From NCBI RefSeq assembly GCF_001613405.1, contig NZ_BDCH01000002.1, positions 32,727 through 96,726 of the forward strand: 64,000 nt of DNA, given 5' to 3'. The stretch comes from Nocardia crassostreae (GTDB lineage Bacteria > Actinomycetota > Actinomycetes > Mycobacteriales > Mycobacteriaceae). A program made the position numbers and the translations under genes. Numbering within the stretch: the stretch's first letter is position 1; the number at the start of each line of letters is the position of its first letter. Below are positions 47,650-57,425 of the stretch, piece by piece. Below the pieces are notes generated by a model that had not been told where the DNA came from, did no database searches, and saw only the letters and a program-made list of their open reading frames with translations.

Positions 47650-49131
47650 GTGAACCCGGATAGCTCCGGCTCGGGTTTCGTCGTCGTCGCCAACCGGCTT
47701 CCGGTCGACCTGGAACGACTACCCGATGGCACCACCCGCTGGAAGCGCAGTCCGGGCGGCCTGGTGACCGCACTGGAGCCGGTGCTGCGCAACAACAAGG
47801 GCGCCTGGGTCGGCTGGGCGGGCGTACCGGATGTGGATATCGACCCGATCGTCGAGGACGGTCTGGAACTGCATCCGGTGCCGCTGTCCTCCGACGAGGT
47901 CGCCGACTACTACGAGGGCTTCTCCAATGCCACGCTGTGGCCGCTGTATCACGATGTGATCGTGCGGCCGGTCTACGACCGCACCTGGTGGCAGGCCTAC
48001 GTGCAGGTGAACCGCCGTTTCGCCGAGCACACCGCCAAGGTGGCCGCCGAGGGCGCGACCGTCTGGGTGCAGGACTATCAGCTGCAGCTGGTGCCCAAGA
48101 TGCTGCGCATGCTGCGGCCGGATCTGACCATCGGCTTCTTCCTGCACATTCCGTTCCCGCCGGTGGAACTGTTCATGCAGATGCCGTGGCGCACCGAGAT
48201 CGTGGAGGGTCTGCTCGGCGCGGACCTGATCGGCTTCCATCTGCCCGGCGGCGCGCAGAACTTCCTGTATCTGGCCAGAAGGCTTGCCGGACAGCCGACT
48301 TCGCGCGGCAATGTGGGCGTGCGCTCCAAACTCGGTGTGGTGCAGGTGGGTTTCCGCACCGTGCGGGTGGGCGCGTTCCCCATCTCCATCGCCTCCACCG
48401 AGCTCGACGAGTATTCGCGGCGGCGCTCCGTACGTGAGCGGGCCGCGAAAATCCGTGCGGAACTGGGCAATCCGAAGACGATCCTGCTGGGCGTCGACCG
48501 CTTGGACTACACCAAGGGCATCGATATCCGGCTGGCCGCGCTGGAGGAGCTGCTGGCCGAGGGCCGCGTCGATCCCGAGGACACGGTGATGGTGCAGCTG
48601 GCCACCCCGAGCCGGGAACGCGTCGAGTCCTATATCCAGATGCGCGGCGATATCGAACGCCAGGTGGGCCGGATCAATGGCGAGTACGCCCGGGTGGGCT
48701 ATCCCGTCGTGCACTATCTGCACCGCCCCATCCCGCGCGAGGAGCTCATCTCCTTCTTCGTGGCCGCCGATGTCATGGTGGTGACGCCGCTGCGCGATGG
48801 CATGAATCTGGTGGCCAAGGAGTACGTGGCTGCCCAGGGCGGCCTGTCCGGCGCGCTGGTGCTGAGCGAATTCACCGGTGCGGCAGCGGAATTGCGGCAG
48901 GCGTACCTGTGCAATCCGCATGACCTGGACAGCGTCAAAGAGGCCATTGCCGCGGCCATCGAGGACGACCGCGACACCCGGCGCCGCCGCATGCGCTCGC
49001 TGCGCCGCCAGGTGCTCACCCACGATGTGGACCGCTGGGCCCGCGCTTTCCTGGACGCGCTGGCCCAGGACCGCGTGGCGGGCAGCGCACTGCTCACCGA
49101 CGACGACGTCGATCCGGGCCTGCGGCGCTGA
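47650..49131 (+). CDS. otsA: Trehalose-6-phosphate synthase
   Basis: This GT20 glycosyltransferase joins glucose from a nucleotide donor to glucose-6-phosphate. The 493-residue protein has the N-terminal [10 protein letters not shown], the acceptor loop YWxLYH-type [32 protein letters not shown], and the donor site [15 protein letters not shown] and [16 protein letters not shown]. Trehalose is the carrier sugar for mycolates here. The GTG at 47650 follows the small upstream gene. A 16-bp hairpin terminates it. In M. tuberculosis otsA also borders the mce4 region. Confidence 0.96.
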   Translation: MNPDSSGSGFVVVANRLPVDLERLPDGTTRWKRSPGGLVTALEPVLRNNKGAWVGWAGVPDVDIDPIVEDGLELHPVPLSSDEVADYYEGFSNATLWPLYHDVIVRPVYDRTWWQAYVQVNRRFAEHTAKVAAEGATVWVQDYQLQLVPKMLRMLRPDLTIGFFLHIPFPPVELFMQMPWRTEIVEGLLGADLIGFHLPGGAQNFLYLARRLAGQPTSRGNVGVRSKLGVVQVGFRTVRVGAFPISIASTELDEYSRRRSVRERAAKIRAELGNPKTILLGVDRLDYTKGIDIRLAALEELLAEGRVDPEDTVMVQLATPSRERVESYIQMRGDIERQVGRINGEYARVGYPVVHYLHRPIPREELISFFVAADVMVVTPLRDGMNLVAKEYVAAQGGLSGALVLSEFTGAAAELRQAYLCNPHDLDSVKEAIAAAIEDDRDTRRRRMRSLRRQVLTHDVDRWARAFLDALAQDRVAGSALLTDDDVDPGLRR

Positions 49132-49143
49132 AACACCTTGCAC

Positions 49144-49179
49144 GGCAACCCCTGCCATCCACCGATGGCAGGGGTTGCC
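49144..49179. terminator. Perfect 16-bp hairpin between otsA and the SDR gene
   Basis: GGCAACCCCTGCCATC (49144-49159) pairs with GATGGCAGGGGTTGCC (49164-49179) around a 4-base loop. It lies between convergent stops, 13 and 16 bp away, and probably ends both transcripts. Confidence 0.88.
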
Positions 49180-49194
49180 TGTTCGGCTGCCCGC

Positions 49195-50136
49195 TCAGTC
49201 GATGCGGTACGAGACTCCGGTCAGGCGCTCGGATTCCGTCCACAGCCGCGCCGCCGAGTCCGGGTCGTGGGCCGCGTCCCCGGCTCGGTTCAGTTCCGGA
49301 TGGCCGCGGAATTTGCCGGAAGGGCCGTAGAATTCGCCGCCGCGCGCCTTCGGATCCACTGCGGCGCGCAGGGTGGGCAGGGCGCCCATCTCGGTGGACT
49401 GCAACAGCCAATCGGTCATCCAGCGCATGGACGGGCGGTGCAGGAAGCGGATGGCCGGGCCCATATTGTCGGCGAAGTCCGACCGCGCTACACCCGGATG
49501 CGAGGCCAGCGACGCCAGTTCGGCGTCGGTGCCATTGAGCCGTCGCTGTAATTCGAAGGTGAACAGCAGATTCGCGAGCTTCGAGGCTCCGTACACCTTC
49601 AGCGGCTGGTATTTGCGACCCTCGTAATTCAGGTCGCCGAGGTCGAGGGTGGGCTTGAGATCCTCGGAACCGCCGCTGCTGACCGTCACCACCCGGGCCT
49701 GAGGCGCGGCGAGCAGTAGGTCCAGCAACAAGCCGGTGAAGGCGAACGGCCCGAGATGATTGGTGGCGATGGTGCTTTCGAACCCGTCCTCGGTGACGGT
49801 GCGGCGCTGATTGATGGTGCCCGCATTGTTGATCAGTAGGTCGATCCGGTCGTATTCGGCGCGGACCTTGTCCGCGGCCGTGCGCACCGCGGCCAGCGAG
49901 GCCAGATCCAATGGCACGATCGGCAATTCGGCCTCCGGCGCGGTCTGCCGGATGAATTCCGCCGCCGCCGCGGCCTTCTGGATGTTCCGGCAGGCCAGCA
50001 CCACGCGCGCCCCGCGCTGGGCCAGCATCCGGGCCGTCTCCAGCCCGAGTCCCGCGCTGGCGCCGGTCACAATCGCGGTGCGGCCCCGCAGATTCGGTAT
50101 GTCGGCCGCGGTCCACGGCGTCGTCTTCTCACCCAA
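49195..50136 (-). CDS. Short-chain dehydrogenase, retinol dehydrogenase-like
   Basis: This 313-residue NAD(P)-dependent oxidoreductase has the cofactor motif TGASAGLGLETA, the structural LINNAGTI and the active site VYGASKLANLLF with Tyr and Lys. The last 70 residues are the extension seen in retinol-dehydrogenase-like SDRs. It lies downstream of the Mce-associated genes on the same strand, 47 bp after the last, so steroid or lipid oxidation is possible. It may be transcribed with them. Confidence 0.88.
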   Translation of the reverse strand: MGEKTTPWTAADIPNLRGRTAIVTGASAGLGLETARMLAQRGARVVLACRNIQKAAAAAEFIRQTAPEAELPIVPLDLASLAAVRTAADKVRAEYDRIDLLINNAGTINQRRTVTEDGFESTIATNHLGPFAFTGLLLDLLLAAPQARVVTVSSGGSEDLKPTLDLGDLNYEGRKYQPLKVYGASKLANLLFTFELQRRLNGTDAELASLASHPGVARSDFADNMGPAIRFLHRPSMRWMTDWLLQSTEMGALPTLRAAVDPKARGGEFYGPSGKFRGHPELNRAGDAAHDPDSAARLWTESERLTGVSYRID

Positions 50137-50183
50137 CTCGATCTTCCTGACACCTGAGGCCCCCTTCGATGGACCTCAGGAGC

Positions 50184-50675
50184 CTAGATCGGGTCGACGT
50201 CGGCCACCAGCCAGCGACCGTCCTCCTTGTCGAGCTTCACACGCAGCCGGCTGGCATCGTAGGTGCCCTTGGCCGGATCCTTGCCGGTGCTCTTCTGATT
50301 CAGGAAGATCATGACCTCGGCGTGGTCGTCGGTCGCCGAGATGACGCCCGATTCCACCACGGTGGCCTCGACCACCAGTTCCTTGTCCTTGGCGCCGGGC
50401 GCCAGCACGGTATCGGTGACCTGTTTCCAGTCCGCCTGGAAGTCGTCGGTCATGTCCTCCATGACCTTCGGCATCTGGGCATCGATGGTACGGAAGTTGT
50501 AGCCGAACATGCCCTGCACCGCGCGCCGGGCCACGACGGCGGAATCCTCACGGGCGGAAGCGACCTGATCGTCCTGCCACCAGCCGTAGCCGACCCAGGT
50601 CCCGGCGCCGACGCTGAGGACGAGCAGGGCGGCCGCACCGGCCAGGATCAGCAGATCACGCAGTTTCGCGGTCAT
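50184..50675 (-). CDS. Mce-associated membrane protein (second)
   Basis: This 163-residue protein has one membrane helix (about residues 9-30) and an extracytoplasmic domain containing ASAREDSAVVARRAVQGMF and KSTGKDPAKGTYDASRLRV, the pattern of actinobacterial Mas proteins. It corresponds in position to M. tuberculosis Rv3492c. Mas proteins are thought to stabilise the Mce complex. Its start overlaps the preceding mas gene by four bases. Confidence 0.9.
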   Translation of the reverse strand: MTAKLRDLLILAGAAALLVLSVGAGTWVGYGWWQDDQVASAREDSAVVARRAVQGMFGYNFRTIDAQMPKVMEDMTDDFQADWKQVTDTVLAPGAKDKELVVEATVVESGVISATDDHAEVMIFLNQKSTGKDPAKGTYDASRLRVKLDKEDGRWLVADVDPI

Positions 50676-51466
50676 ACCACCATCTCCATCGAGGTCGCGG
50701 TGAAACCGTTCTCGCCCCGGACGATGGTCACCTTGAATCGGAACTGCCGCTGCTGCGGCCCCTCCGCCCCCGCATTGGTGAGGGTCTGCTTGACGGCCAC
50801 CAGCACGATGGCCGAATGGTCGTCGCTGGTCTGCAGGGCGGCCTCGATGACCTCGCCCTTGGCGCGCACCTCGGCCTTCTGCACGATGGCCGCGTAATCG
50901 TCCTTGCGCTGGGAGTATTCGGTATTGAGATCACCGGAGGTCACCGCGAGCACACGGTTGATGTCGTCCTGCGCGGTGTCGGCATTGATATTGGTGATAT
51001 TGAGCATGGCCTGCTTGGCGGCCTGGACGTAGTCCGCGCGCAGGGCTTCCTCATCGCTGAGCTTATTGCGCTGGACGGCAAGGAATACGGTCGCCGCGGC
51101 CACCGCGACGGCCAGTACGAGCGCGGCCGCCGAGACATACCAGGCCCATCTGCTCGACTTGTCGTCCGAAGCGGCTGCGGGCGCTTCGGCTGCGACCCTG
51201 TCGGTAGCGGGCTCGTCGGCCGCGACGGCCGGAGCGGCGTCTTCCTTCTTCGCGAGTTCGACCGGCGCGGCGGGGGCTTCGTCCGCGACGGGAGGCTCGG
51301 GAGCCTTGGGCGGCTGCGGAATCCGCTCCTCCGCCGTCGCGGCGGTCCCACTCACTGGAACCACGATCTCGCTCACCGGTGTGGTGGTCTGCTCCTCCGG
51401 CGGCGGCCCCTCCGATCGCACGGCCCGCCGCCGTGTCCGCTTCTTCCCCACACTCGGTTCATTCAT
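50672..51466 (-). CDS. Mce-associated membrane protein with long acidic N-terminus
   Basis: This 264-residue homologue corresponds in position to Rv3493c. Residues 1-105 are cytoplasmic, beginning with a basic KKRTRRRAV cluster and continuing as a proline/alanine/glutamate-rich, probably disordered stretch. A helix (about 108-130) follows, then the conserved domain with DEEALRADYVQAAKQAML and a C-terminal FTATSMEMVV. The start overlaps mce4F by four bases. Confidence 0.9.
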   Translation of the reverse strand: MNEPSVGKKRTRRRAVRSEGPPPEEQTTTPVSEIVVPVSGTAATAEERIPQPPKAPEPPVADEAPAAPVELAKKEDAAPAVAADEPATDRVAAEAPAAASDDKSSRWAWYVSAAALVLAVAVAAATVFLAVQRNKLSDEEALRADYVQAAKQAMLNITNINADTAQDDINRVLAVTSGDLNTEYSQRKDDYAAIVQKAEVRAKGEVIEAALQTSDDHSAIVLVAVKQTLTNAGAEGPQQRQFRFKVTIVRGENGFTATSMEMVV

Positions 51467-52878
51467 CGCAACTGCTCCTGGACCATCGCTGTCAGGCTGG
51501 CCGGAACCACTCCGGAGCCGTCGGCCCCGATATTGGTGATGCGGTAGTCACGACCGTCGTCACCCATGAATGTTCCGGTAAGCGGATCGTACGGCCGGGT
51601 CTCGACCGAAGCCGGTTGAGTCCCATTGGCCGCACCGGCGGGCTGCCCGTCCGGGGTCACCGGATTGGGATCGCCGAACGGCGGATTGTCGCCCAGCGGG
51701 ATGTATCCCTGCGGGTCACGGCACATTTCCGGGGTCGGCGCGCGCTTGCCCGGGACTTCCATACAAGGCATATTACGGATGCCGCGCACCGCATAGGGCG
51801 CATCCTGCGGCACCTTGCAGTACAGGCCCGCCGGGGTGTCCGGCGCATCGAGCAGGGCGGCCGAGCGGCGCTCGTCGCCGGGCAGGAAGCCGGTGGTGCA
51901 GCCCTGCGGATCATTGAGGCTGACCATGAAGTCCACCATGGCGCCGTATTCGAGCGGCCCATTGGTCGCCGCGGTCAGCAGACCTGCGATCAGGGGCGGG
52001 AAAACCACCAGCAACTGCTCGAGCCCGGCGTCGTAGGTGTAGGTGACCTGGCCGACGCTGACCAGATTGCGCGCCAGCAGCGGCAGGGTGGGTTTCAGAT
52101 CCTGGAAGAGCTGGGTGGCGCGGGTGGCCGTACCGGGCGTCTTGGCAATGACATTGCGCAGCGACGGATCGTGTTCGCGCAGTTGATCGGTGAGCGTGGC
52201 CAGATCCTGGGTCCAGGACCGGATGGCCGCGTCCGATTCCACCTGGGTGTCGAGCAGCGGTCCGATCTTCTCGATCAGATCCTTGGTGGCCGCGGAGTTG
52301 TCCTTGGCCTCCTGCACCAGCAGCGCGGCGGAGTCGATGAACCGCTGCAAGTCCGGTCCCGCGCCGTCGAAGGCCTGGAAGGCGTCGTCGATGACCTGCC
52401 GCAGTTTGGTGTCGGCGACACTGTTGAGCAGCCGGTCGGTCTGATCGAGCAGGGTGCCGACATCCTGCGGCAGCTTGGTGCGGTCGACCTTGATGACCGA
52501 ACCGTCGGACAGGTTGCCGCCCTGGGGATCCGCGGCGGGCACCAGGTCCACGTACTGTTCGCCGACCGCCGAGACGCTGCGCACCCAGGCGTCCACATCG
52601 GAGGGGATCTTGTAGTCGCTGTCGATGGACAGTTCGGCGTTCACGCCCGCCGGGGTGAGCCGAACCGCCTGCACCTTGCCGACATTGGTGCCGCGATAGG
52701 CCACATTGGCGTTCTCGTAGAGCCCGCCGGTGGCCTCCAATTGCACGGTCACGTCGTAGCGCCCGATGCCGACCATGGCCGGAACACCCACGTACGCACC
52801 GCTCATCACGGAGAGGCCGATAACGGTCAGCACCGCGAAAATGGCGAGCTGGATCTTGACGAAGCGGGTGAGTTTCAC
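51463..52878 (-). CDS. mce4F: MCE family protein Mce4F
   Basis: This is the last of six MCE proteins that form the periplasm-spanning part of the steroid importer. The GTG at 52878 overlaps the previous stop by four bases, giving 471 residues. The helix is at residues 7-28, the MCE domain near 35-115 (VAYRGTNVGKVQAVRL, SAVGEQYVDLVP), then a long helical region to about 330 and a proline-rich C-terminal domain with four cysteines. Neighbour order and domain content match M. tuberculosis mce4F. Confidence 0.93.
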   Translation of the reverse strand: MKLTRFVKIQLAIFAVLTVIGLSVMSGAYVGVPAMVGIGRYDVTVQLEATGGLYENANVAYRGTNVGKVQAVRLTPAGVNAELSIDSDYKIPSDVDAWVRSVSAVGEQYVDLVPAADPQGGNLSDGSVIKVDRTKLPQDVGTLLDQTDRLLNSVADTKLRQVIDDAFQAFDGAGPDLQRFIDSAALLVQEAKDNSAATKDLIEKIGPLLDTQVESDAAIRSWTQDLATLTDQLREHDPSLRNVIAKTPGTATRATQLFQDLKPTLPLLARNLVSVGQVTYTYDAGLEQLLVVFPPLIAGLLTAATNGPLEYGAMVDFMVSLNDPQGCTTGFLPGDERRSAALLDAPDTPAGLYCKVPQDAPYAVRGIRNMPCMEVPGKRAPTPEMCRDPQGYIPLGDNPPFGDPNPVTPDGQPAGAANGTQPASVETRPYDPLTGTFMGDDGRDYRITNIGADGSGVVPASLTAMVQEQLR

Positions 52879-54092
52879 TGTCCACTCCCTTGCGGCACGG
52901 TAATGCCCGGAATCGCGGGCAGCCCCGGAATCGGGCCCACGCCCGGCAGGGTCGGCTGCTGGGATTCCGGCTGCGGTTGCAGCGGCGCGGTCTTGGGATC
53001 GACCGGTTCGCCCGCGGTGCCGCCCATCTGGCCGAGCGCGCCCTCGACGCCCGCGTAGCGCGGGCCGAGCGGGGTGCCTGTGAGGAAGTTCTTGGCCAGG
53101 CGGGCCGCGGTGAGATCGAAGGTGATCTTGACATTCAGATAGTCGCCGCGCACCGCGCCGTCCATGTAGTGCATGGGGAACGGGAAGGTCAGCAGCATGC
53201 TCAGCGCCGAGGTGAGGTTGGTGCCGGTATTGGCCAGCTGTTCCAGCGCGGGCCACAGATTGGCGAGATCCGCGGTCAGATTGTCGCCGCCCTCGTCGAC
53301 GATGCGCGACACCACATCGCTGAGCCCGCCGAGCGCGGTCAAGGTGCCGGTGATACTGGCCCGCCGATCGGCCAGCACGGTCAGCGCCGGATGGATGTTC
53401 TCGATGGCCGAGGACAGCTGATCCTTCTGCTGGGCCAGGATTCCGGAGAACCGGTCCAGCCCGCTCATGGCGGCGATGATGTCCTGGGTCTGGGTGTCCA
53501 GGGTGCCGATGAGGGTGTTCAGCTGCGGCAGCAGATCCCGGATGGCGTCGGTATTGCCGACCAGCGCCTTGTTCAGCTCGGAGGTGATGTTCTCCAGCTG
53601 CGAGATGTCGCCGCCATTGAGCACCACCGACAGCGAGGAGAGCGTCTGCTCGGTGGTCGGGTAGGCACCGGCCCGCTCCAGCGGAATGACATCGCCGGGC
53701 TTCAGCTCACCTTGTGCCGCACCGTCTTCCGGTGCGGCCAGCTCCAGGTGATTACTGCCCAGCAAGCTGGTCTGCCCGATCTTTGCGGTGGCATTGGCCG
53801 GTAGCTTCACACCCTTCTCGAGGCTGACGGTGACCAGCGCGTGCCAGCCCTCCACCTCGATCCCGGTAACCGTGCCGACGGTGACATCGTGCACGCGGAC
53901 CGGCGAATTGCGGGTCAGCGTGGTGACATTCGGCATCTGGATGCTGATCTGCCAGGCGTCCTCACCGGTGCCCTCGGCGCCGGGCAGGGGCAGCGAGTTG
54001 AGGCCGTCGAACTGACATCCGGTGGCGCCCAGGGCGATCGCGAGGCCGATCGCCAGTCCCGCCACCCGGCGGCGTCCGCGCAGGGTCTTCAT
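52875..54092 (-). CDS. mce4E: MCE family lipoprotein Mce4E
   Basis: This 405-residue subunit is the lipoprotein member of the operon (LprN type). The signal peptide ends in ALGATGCQFDG, with the lipidated cysteine near residue 26. The MCE domain spans about residues 48-130 (VRVHDVTVGTVTGIEV, GQTSLLGSNHLEL), followed by the coiled helical segment. The ATG shares one base with the TGA of mce4D. Confidence 0.93.
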   Translation of the reverse strand: MKTLRGRRRVAGLAIGLAIALGATGCQFDGLNSLPLPGAEGTGEDAWQISIQMPNVTTLTRNSPVRVHDVTVGTVTGIEVEGWHALVTVSLEKGVKLPANATAKIGQTSLLGSNHLELAAPEDGAAQGELKPGDVIPLERAGAYPTTEQTLSSLSVVLNGGDISQLENITSELNKALVGNTDAIRDLLPQLNTLIGTLDTQTQDIIAAMSGLDRFSGILAQQKDQLSSAIENIHPALTVLADRRASITGTLTALGGLSDVVSRIVDEGGDNLTADLANLWPALEQLANTGTNLTSALSMLLTFPFPMHYMDGAVRGDYLNVKITFDLTAARLAKNFLTGTPLGPRYAGVEGALGQMGGTAGEPVDPKTAPLQPQPESQQPTLPGVGPIPGLPAIPGITVPQGSGQ

Positions 54093-55333
54093 CAGTTGCC
54101 TCCCGGAAGGGCCAGATCGGCGAGGCTGCCGGGCACGGAGACCTGGGCTCCGGCCTCCGCCGCGAGTTCCGGTGTGCTGTAGGTCAGCTGCTCCGGATAG
54201 GCGGTGGCATTGGTGGGTGTGCTGAGCATGAGCGGCGGATAGTTCATGACCAGGCTCTGCAGCGCCGGGCCGAGATTCTGCGCGCACAGATCCGCGGTGC
54301 GGTCGGAATCATTGGTATCGAGCGCCTCGATGGAACCGCAGATGAAGCTGAGCGGATCGGCGAAGTTGGTGAGCACCGGATAGCCGGTCAGCGTGCCCTG
54401 GGCGGGCTTGTAGAGCTGGTAGAAGTTCACCAGCGCGGTGGGACCGGAGTGCAGCACGGTCTCCAGTTCGGGCCGCTTGTCCACCAGCAGCTGGGTGACA
54501 TCGGCCATGCGCTGCAGGCCCTCGGTCAGCGCGCCGCCGCGGGATTCGATGAAGCGCCGCACATCCTCGACCGCGATATCCAGATTGTCCAGGCCCGCAC
54601 CGAGATCGGCGGAGACACCGGCCAGCACCGAGGAGACCGAGGCCAGGCGGCCGCCGAACTGCACGATCTGGTCATTGCTCTTGGACAGCACGTCCACGAA
54701 CAGCTGAAGATTGCGAATGGTGGCGAACAGGTCGGTGCGACCGTCGGAGAGCGTGTTCAGCGCGCTGGACAGTTCCCGCAGGGTGTCGCGGAACGCCTGG
54801 CCATTGCCGTCCAGATTGTCCGCCGCGGTGTCCACGAACCGGCCGAAGGAGCCCTGCTCGTCATTGCCGACCGGGCCGAGAGTGGTTGCCAGCTTGGACA
54901 GTTCGGCCTTGATGTCGTCCCATTCCACCGGGATGGCGGTGCGCTCGATGGGAATGGTGCCGCCGTCCTCCAGCTTGGCGCCGCCGGTGTAGGCGGGGGC
55001 CAGCTGAATGAACCGTGCGGACACCAGCGAGGGCGAGACGATGACGGCCTTGGCGTCGGCGGGCAGATCGACGCCGCGGTCCACGGTCATCTTCACGGTG
55101 ACCCGGTCCTTGCCCGGATCCACCGAATCGATGGTGCCGACCCGGACGCCCAGGACACGCACCTCGTCTCCGCCGTACAGGCCGCTGGTGGACGGGAAGT
55201 ACGCGGTGATCTGCGTCTTGCCGATCCGGCTCAGCGCCGGATAGGCGAGTGCGGCGACGACGGCGATCAGCGCCACCAGGGCGGCGATGCGGGCCCAACG
55301 GGGCAGGGCGGCGGCCTTTTTCAGTGCGTTCAT
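54092..55333 (-). CDS. mce4D: MCE family protein Mce4D
   Basis: This 413-residue MCE subunit has an N-terminal helix (about residues 14-34), the MCE domain (YFPSTSGLYGGDEVRVLGVR through VSARFIQLAP) and an extended helical part. The start at 55333 overlaps the stop of mce4C by four bases. Members of the set assemble as a heterohexamer that forms a lipid channel. Confidence 0.93.
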   Translation of the reverse strand: MNALKKAAALPRWARIAALVALIAVVAALAYPALSRIGKTQITAYFPSTSGLYGGDEVRVLGVRVGTIDSVDPGKDRVTVKMTVDRGVDLPADAKAVIVSPSLVSARFIQLAPAYTGGAKLEDGGTIPIERTAIPVEWDDIKAELSKLATTLGPVGNDEQGSFGRFVDTAADNLDGNGQAFRDTLRELSSALNTLSDGRTDLFATIRNLQLFVDVLSKSNDQIVQFGGRLASVSSVLAGVSADLGAGLDNLDIAVEDVRRFIESRGGALTEGLQRMADVTQLLVDKRPELETVLHSGPTALVNFYQLYKPAQGTLTGYPVLTNFADPLSFICGSIEALDTNDSDRTADLCAQNLGPALQSLVMNYPPLMLSTPTNATAYPEQLTYSTPELAAEAGAQVSVPGSLADLALPGGN

Positions 55334-56400
55334 TTGCCGGGCTCCGTCAGTCCGGGGTAGAGACCCACCGGCGGGCCGCCGGTGTCGAGGTAGGACCACA
55401 GGTCCGCGGGCAGGTGCTCGGGCCAGACCATGGCGTCGATCAGCGCCTGAATGCCCTTACTGGTGGCATTGGAGATGTAGGCCTGGAAGTAGGGGCCGCT
55501 GCCGACCTGCTCGCCCAACGCGCCCGCGTACGGGCCGAGGGTGTCGAGCGCGTCGGACAGGTCCTGCTTATTGCGCTGCAGGATGTCCAGCACCGAATTC
55601 AACCGCTCCAGTGTGGGTTTCAGCTGCGCCTCGTTGTCGTTGACGAATCCGGTGAGCTGCTGCGCCAGGCCGTTCACGTACACGATGAGCTGAGCGAGCG
55701 CGGTGCGCCGGGCATCCAGTTCGCCGAGCAGCGAATTGCCGTCCACCAGCAGTGCGCTGATCTTGGCGGCGCGATCGGACAGCACCTGGGTGACGCCCTG
55801 GGCCTTGCTCAGCAGTTCGGTCAGCGCCTGATCGCGGGTATTGATACTGCGCGACAGGGCGGTAATGCCGTCCAGCGCCGAGCGCAGCGGGGCGGGGGTG
55901 TCGGCGAAGGTCTCCGACAGCGCGTCCAGGGTGGTGTTCACCTGCTGCATGTCCAGGCCGCCCACGGTGGTGGCCAGATCGCCCAGCGCGTCGTTGAGCG
56001 AGTACGGGGAGGTGGTGCGCTCCAGCGGGATCGGATCGTCGGCGCGCAGTCGACCGTCCCCGCTCGGGCTCAGCTCGAGCGATTTGCGCCCGAGCACCGT
56101 ATTGGTCTTGATGGCCGCGCCGGTCTTGTCGCCGAGCCGGATGCCCTCGTCCAGCGAGAAACGCACCAGCACCTTCGCGCCGTCCAGCGAAACCTCTTCC
56201 ACGCGGCCGGATTTGACCCCGTCCACCTGGACGTTGTCGCCGGGGACCAGCCCGCCCGGGTCACCGAAGTAGGCGGTGTACTGCGTCCCCGAGGCCAGGA
56301 ACGGCAACCGGTCGAATTGCAGCGCGGCCAGGGAGACGGTCACCGCGAGAACGATGCCGATAATGCCCACATCGATTGCGGGCGAACGCTGTTCGCTCAC
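55330..56400 (-). CDS. mce4C: MCE family protein Mce4C
   Basis: This 356-residue subunit starts at the GTG at 56400, coupled to mce4B by a 4-bp overlap. An N-terminal helix (IDVGIIGIVLAVTVSLAAL) precedes the MCE domain (YFGDPGGLVPGDNVQVDGVK through GRKSLELSPSG). The helical tail ends at GLYPGLTEPGK. Confidence 0.93.
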   Translation of the reverse strand: MSEQRSPAIDVGIIGIVLAVTVSLAALQFDRLPFLASGTQYTAYFGDPGGLVPGDNVQVDGVKSGRVEEVSLDGAKVLVRFSLDEGIRLGDKTGAAIKTNTVLGRKSLELSPSGDGRLRADDPIPLERTTSPYSLNDALGDLATTVGGLDMQQVNTTLDALSETFADTPAPLRSALDGITALSRSINTRDQALTELLSKAQGVTQVLSDRAAKISALLVDGNSLLGELDARRTALAQLIVYVNGLAQQLTGFVNDNEAQLKPTLERLNSVLDILQRNKQDLSDALDTLGPYAGALGEQVGSGPYFQAYISNATSKGIQALIDAMVWPEHLPADLWSYLDTGGPPVGLYPGLTEPGK

Positions 56401-57425
56401 TTGGCGCACCTCCCGGTGGTCTGTCCGCCGGGCATCTGGATCAGCATCGGCTTACCGTCCGGACCGTCGATCAGCAGGTTGGTCGCGCAGGCGTAGATGT
56501 TCAGGAACGAACCGTAGGAGCCGATGCGGACCAGCTTCTTGTAGGCCTCCGGCAGATTCTGGATGATCCACTCCGCCTCGCCGGAGCCGTTGTCCAGGAC
56601 CTCGGCGGTGCGGCCCAGCTGGGTGATGGTGTCCTTCAGATCCGGCCGGGCCTGCGCGAGCAGTTCGGTGAGATCGCCGGTGGCCCCGGACAATCGGGGA
56701 AGGGCGTCGGCGATCGGATCCTTGTCCTCGGCCAGACCGCTGACCAGTCGCTGGAGTTCGTCGAGGGTGGTGGCGAACTGCTGATCGCGATCGTCGATGG
56801 TGGCCAGCATGGTCTTCAGATTGTCGATCACGCTGCCGATCAAGGCATCTCGCTCGGACAGCGTCTTGCCGAAGGATCCGGAGCTGTTGAGCAGCGAGAC
56901 CAGCGTGCCGCCCTGACCCTGGAAGATCTGCAGCAGCGCCTCGGTGAGGTCGTTGACCTGCGCCGGATCCAGCCCGCGCAGCAGCGGTTTGATACCGCCG
57001 AGCAACATGTCCAGATCCAGGGCGGGCTTGGTGCGATCGGTGCCCATGGTCGCGCCGTCGCGCAGGACCTGACCGTTGCCCGGACCCTCCAGCAGTTCCA
57101 GATACCGGTCGCCCACGAGGTTCTCGTAGCGAATCGCGGCGGTGGTGCTGCTGTAGAGCTTGTACTTGCTGTCCACGTCGAATTCGAGGTGGGCCAGATT
57201 GTCCTTGCCGACCTTCACGCTGTTCACCGAGCCCACCGGCACGCCCGCGATGCGCACCTTCGCGCCGGGCAGGATGCCCGAGGAGCTGGTGAACACGGCG
57301 TTGTAGCCGTTCTCCGAGGAGAACTGCATCTGGCTGAACACGATGCCGAGCATGCCGAGCACCAACACCATGACGAGGGTGAACAGGCCGAGTTTGACGG
57401 TGACCGCGCGGGGCTTGAACTTCAC
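56397..57425 (-). CDS. mce4B: MCE family protein Mce4B
   Basis: This 342-residue subunit starts at a GTG directly after the TAA of mce4A. Residues 9-30 are the membrane helix, and the MCE domain runs about 38-115 (FTSSSGILPGAKVRIAGVP to RYENLVGDRYLELL). The two cysteines in IYACATN and TTGRCAK are typical of the B-type members. Confidence 0.93.
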   Translation of the reverse strand: MKFKPRAVTVKLGLFTLVMVLVLGMLGIVFSQMQFSSENGYNAVFTSSSGILPGAKVRIAGVPVGSVNSVKVGKDNLAHLEFDVDSKYKLYSSTTAAIRYENLVGDRYLELLEGPGNGQVLRDGATMGTDRTKPALDLDMLLGGIKPLLRGLDPAQVNDLTEALLQIFQGQGGTLVSLLNSSGSFGKTLSERDALIGSVIDNLKTMLATIDDRDQQFATTLDELQRLVSGLAEDKDPIADALPRLSGATGDLTELLAQARPDLKDTITQLGRTAEVLDNGSGEAEWIIQNLPEAYKKLVRIGSYGSFLNIYACATNLLIDGPDGKPMLIQMPGGQTTGRCAK